A program made the translations under genes and the position numbers. 64,000 bases of DNA from an uncultured Planococcus sp. (GTDB lineage: Bacteria; Bacillota; Bacilli; Bacillales_A; Planococcaceae). This document shows, piece after piece, positions 61,661 to 64,000 of the stretch. The notes under the pieces were generated by a model. That model was not told the origin of the DNA and searched no databases. It saw only the letters and a program-made list of their open reading frames with translations. The stretch spans positions 1,736,001 through 1,800,000 of the forward strand of contig CANLRI010000001.1 in NCBI GenBank assembly GCA_947493585.1. Reading direction: 5' to 3'. The stretch's first letter is position 1; the number at the start of each line of letters is the position of its first letter.

Positions 61661-64000
61661 AACGTGCCTCCTTTACAGTCTCTATTCATTTCAATACTTT
61701 TCTCTAGCTTCTGCGTTCGCTCAACCGCCTCTTTTAACCCAGGTGCTCGTTCAAGCATTTGTTTGTAATGGGCTAGCGCCTTGTTGTAATGCTCTTCTGC
61801 AAGATCCACTTGGCCCGAAACTGCATAGACCTCCGCTAATTGTTCGTGGGTCTTGCCGATGCTGTTATGCGAATAGATATAGTCAGGTGTTTTTTCCATC
61901 ACTTCAGCGCTTAGCGTTAACGATTCACTGAGGCTTGCGATCGCTTCTTCCACATGGCCTTGCTTCATATACAGCTTGCCCCTTTCACGATAGGCAGAAG
62001 CGAGCCGATTGCGCGAACCGCCTTGTTTAGGCGACAACTCGATGGCCTTTTCGAATGCTTCGACGGCTTCATGGAATAATGCGTGGGCTTCGGAGTGTAA
62101 GTTCAATTCGATTTGAAGATTCATATAGTCGACTGCTGCATGGCCTTTTTTCTCCAACACATCGACAAAATCAGGTGATTGTTCGAGCACTCCGTCATAA
62201 ATGGACAGTGCACGTACGAAGCTTTGGATTTTTTTAGAGGGCTGGTCTACTGCTGAATACTGCTCTGCAAGTCGTTTATGGGCGAGTCCCATATTAGCTG
62301 TGATGCGGATGCTGTCTTGAATGTCTTCTGACCGGAGCGCCCGCTCATAATATTCAATCGCTTTCGTATAGTACCCTTCGGCATTTTTCTCGGCATCGAT
62401 TTCAGCAAGCTCGCCTAGTTTTTCGTACCCCAACGCCGACAATGCATCGATACTGGAAATGGCACCGAGGCGATCTGCTGCCTGTTCGCCCGCTTGGATA
62501 GCGTGCCGGTAATTTTCCATTGCTTCTTCATAACGGGCGAAACGGATATTCAATTTCCCCAGCCGCACCGATTGCATCATTACAACTGTAAAAAACGCTT
62601 CGTCTTTATTGCCGTGAAAATCCGCAATGTAGTTCTTCCCTTCGTGTAACTGGCGATAAGCTGAATCGTAATGGCTCAGCTGTATGCTGATTTCAGCTAA
62701 GTCGATAGAGCACCGGGCGAGCGATTTGGCGGTGTCCGGGTCCGATTCAGCCTTTTTAAATTTGTCGATGGCGGCCTCAAATTCAAAGATTGCTTGCTCA
62801 TAATTGCCTTGAAGCAAATACGTTTCACCGAATAACTGATGTATGGCCCCCTGTAATTTTTCATCCGCATCTGTCGTTAAAGCCGTTTGTAATTTTTCGT
62901 AATGGGCAGACAGCCACTGGAAATGGCCGCTATTTTTCAATTCCTGCCCTTTTGCGAGGAACCAGAACAAAAACTCATCTGTTGTGAGTGCGAGTTTGCC
63001 ATGGTAAAACGCTTCTTCAAAATACAGTTGTTTGTAGTGGCCGCTTGTTTTAGTTAGTTTCTCGTCATAATAGGCAAAGAGCACGGCATGCACTTGTTGG
63101 CATAGATCGGCATCTTGCTCTTGAACTTCTTCTTGCAGACTGGTGCGCATCATCACGTGCATCTGCCATTGCTGTTCGTTTTCTTTTGTAATGAAGGAAA
63201 AGCGGAACAACTCGGTGTACGCGGTATGCGGGAAGCCGGTATGGAATTCGGTCACCAAATGGCGGAACAGCTCAATCGTCCAGTGCCTCGTAAACGACAA
63301 CACTTTCAAGGTCTCTTTTTCAGGCAGCTCTAAATAAACGAGAAAACGGTCCAAGATTTTCTGTGGCGTTCTCGAAAATTCATGCAGTTGCGGTTCATGT
63401 GTTTCTGCCAATATATTATACGTATCGACCATGAGATCAAGGTAATATGGAAGGCCGTGGCTCGCTTCAATGATCACTTTGCGGATTTCTTCGGAATGGA
63501 TGCCGCAGGATTGCAGGAACTTATCGGAATCCACCTGCGACAAGGCACCGATCAAATGCTGTTCCAAGTACTGTTCATTGTCCCATGCCGGATTTGTTTT
63601 GGCCCATTGTATCTTTTCGCGCCCGCAGATGACCCAAAGCACTTCAGGCAATTGCAGCACCAATTCCTGCACCCATGCGTCTTTATCGTAAAATGATCCT
63701 TGCTGCCTCGATTTCTCCCACAAGGCTTCGTATGTATCAATAAAAATGACCGCGCACGCTTGCTTGCTTGCAAGATGTGCCCTCACATCTGCTGCCCAAT
63801 AAGCCGGCAGCCGCTCTTCTATTTCATGCGGCAATAAATCCTGCAGCTGTTCGAGAATTGCTTTTCCGTTGCCCATCCACCATTGCAGGATTTCTTTATA
63901 CTTTGCAATGCCGCTGATGAACTTTAAGGTTTTCGGGAACCATTGTGCGACCGGGACATTCTCCAATTGATGGATGACTTCGCCGATAAAGCTGCCTTCT
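61657..64000 (-). CDS. STAND-like ATPase with TPR repeats, 5' end outside the window
   Basis: The frame is open through the window edge (upstream in-frame residues EGSFIGEVIHQLENVPVAQW), so at least 780 residues are present and the start lies to the right. The N-terminal half resembles the P-loop ATPase/effector core of STAND proteins (AVIFIDTYEALWEKS as Walker-B-like strand; DRFLVYLELPEKETLKVLS as a winged-helix part); Walker A is not seen. The C-terminal half is a TPR array (from about residue 360, for example LQGNYEQAIFEFEAAIDKF and MKQGHVEEAIASLSESLTL). Likely a signalling or protein-assembly platform. Confidence 0.8.
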   Translation of the reverse strand, partial: EGSFIGEVIHQLENVPVAQWFPKTLKFISGIAKYKEILQWWMGNGKAILEQLQDLLPHEIEERLPAYWAADVRAHLASKQACAVIFIDTYEALWEKSRQQGSFYDKDAWVQELVLQLPEVLWVICGREKIQWAKTNPAWDNEQYLEQHLIGALSQVDSDKFLQSCGIHSEEIRKVIIEASHGLPYYLDLMVDTYNILAETHEPQLHEFSRTPQKILDRFLVYLELPEKETLKVLSFTRHWTIELFRHLVTEFHTGFPHTAYTELFRFSFITKENEQQWQMHVMMRTSLQEEVQEQDADLCQQVHAVLFAYYDEKLTKTSGHYKQLYFEEAFYHGKLALTTDEFLFWFLAKGQELKNSGHFQWLSAHYEKLQTALTTDADEKLQGAIHQLFGETYLLQGNYEQAIFEFEAAIDKFKKAESDPDTAKSLARCSIDLAEISIQLSHYDSAYRQLHEGKNYIADFHGNKDEAFFTVVMMQSVRLGKLNIRFARYEEAMENYRHAIQAGEQAADRLGAISSIDALSALGYEKLGELAEIDAEKNAEGYYTKAIEYYERALRSEDIQDSIRITANMGLAHKRLAEQYSAVDQPSKKIQSFVRALSIYDGVLEQSPDFVDVLEKKGHAAVDYMNLQIELNLHSEAHALFHEAVEAFEKAIELSPKQGGSRNRLASAYRERGKLYMKQGHVEEAIASLSESLTLSAEVMEKTPDYIYSHNSIGKTHEQLAEVYAVSGQVDLAEEHYNKALAHYKQMLERAPGLKEAVERTQKLEKSIEMNRDCKGGTL

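Noticed and set aside
1..64000. Recoding of TAG/TAA as glutamine
   Set aside because: Many intact genes end with TAG or TAA at the expected lengths, so the interrupted genes are better explained by mutation or error.
1..64000. CRISPR array, tRNA or rRNA genes, phage genes
   Set aside because: No regularly spaced direct repeats, cloverleaf sequences, rRNA segments or phage structural genes were recognised by eye; a covariance-model search could still find small RNAs.

Overview
The window reads as a low-to-moderate GC Bacillota genome, most likely Planococcaceae (Planococcus or a relative). Shine-Dalgarno sites are strong (AAGGAGG type), TTG and GTG starts are frequent, and the family set is typical: BdbCD/CcdA/ResA, a staphylococcal-type cadDCA cluster, Bacillus-type merRA, a ba3-type oxidase, a thermolysin-like protease and an aco operon. 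That assignment is inference from gene content. I found no rRNA, tRNA, insertion sequence, integrase or CRISPR array, and I cannot tell plasmid from chromosome. The gene at the right edge is cut by the window end.

Left part (about 1-33 kb) is an accessory, metal- and redox-oriented region. Five dif-like XerC/XerD sites (5114, 6367, 15292, 19178, 21394), all in one orientation, divide it into blocks: a Zn metallopeptidase (frameshifted); a cadmium/disulfide block (resA, ccdA, bdbC, bdbD, cadD, cadC, cadA, lpdA, a methyltransferase); a mercury/toxin-antitoxin block (ynfA, merA, merR, broken toxin, antitoxin); a MocR regulator with a divergent GNAT; and a copper/respiration block. Four sites have an inverted repeat just upstream. 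Three also have a CGTTCGTAAAAGTACA-type imperfect palindrome, which recurs as stand-alone palindromes at 17966, 33556 and 33613. I regard this as the most interesting structure here: an integron-like array of passenger blocks, probably mobilised by the host XerCD recombinase.

In the copper/respiration block an FNR-like regulator lies downstream of a small metallochaperone. Four promoters (before that operon, the ba3 oxidase operon, a P1B-type ATPase and a second metallochaperone) each carry TTGAY-N4-RTCAA with the -10 hexamer exactly where a class II FNR promoter needs it. This suggests one oxygen-responsive regulon for making and metallating a terminal oxidase.

The middle (33.8-43.6 kb) holds small membrane proteins, lipoproteins, acetyltransferases, a Nudix hydrolase, a ZIP transporter, a SUKH protein and an MBL-fold protein. 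It is unusually rich in broken reading frames. Across the window I find four in-frame premature stops and five single-base frameshifts in four genes, from decay or from sequence error.

The right part (43.7-64 kb) holds a glucitol-type PTS operon with a COG4091-like dehydrogenase, a separate acetoin-dehydrogenase-type acoABCL operon and a SorC regulator. Both operon promoters carry TTTTACATTTGT, so they are probably co-regulated, and the PTS promoter also has a cre site. Then come uppP, an M4 protease, an FmdE-like protein, a LysR regulator with a cysteine cluster, an M1-family peptidase, an SDR-like protein and a TPR/ATPase protein.
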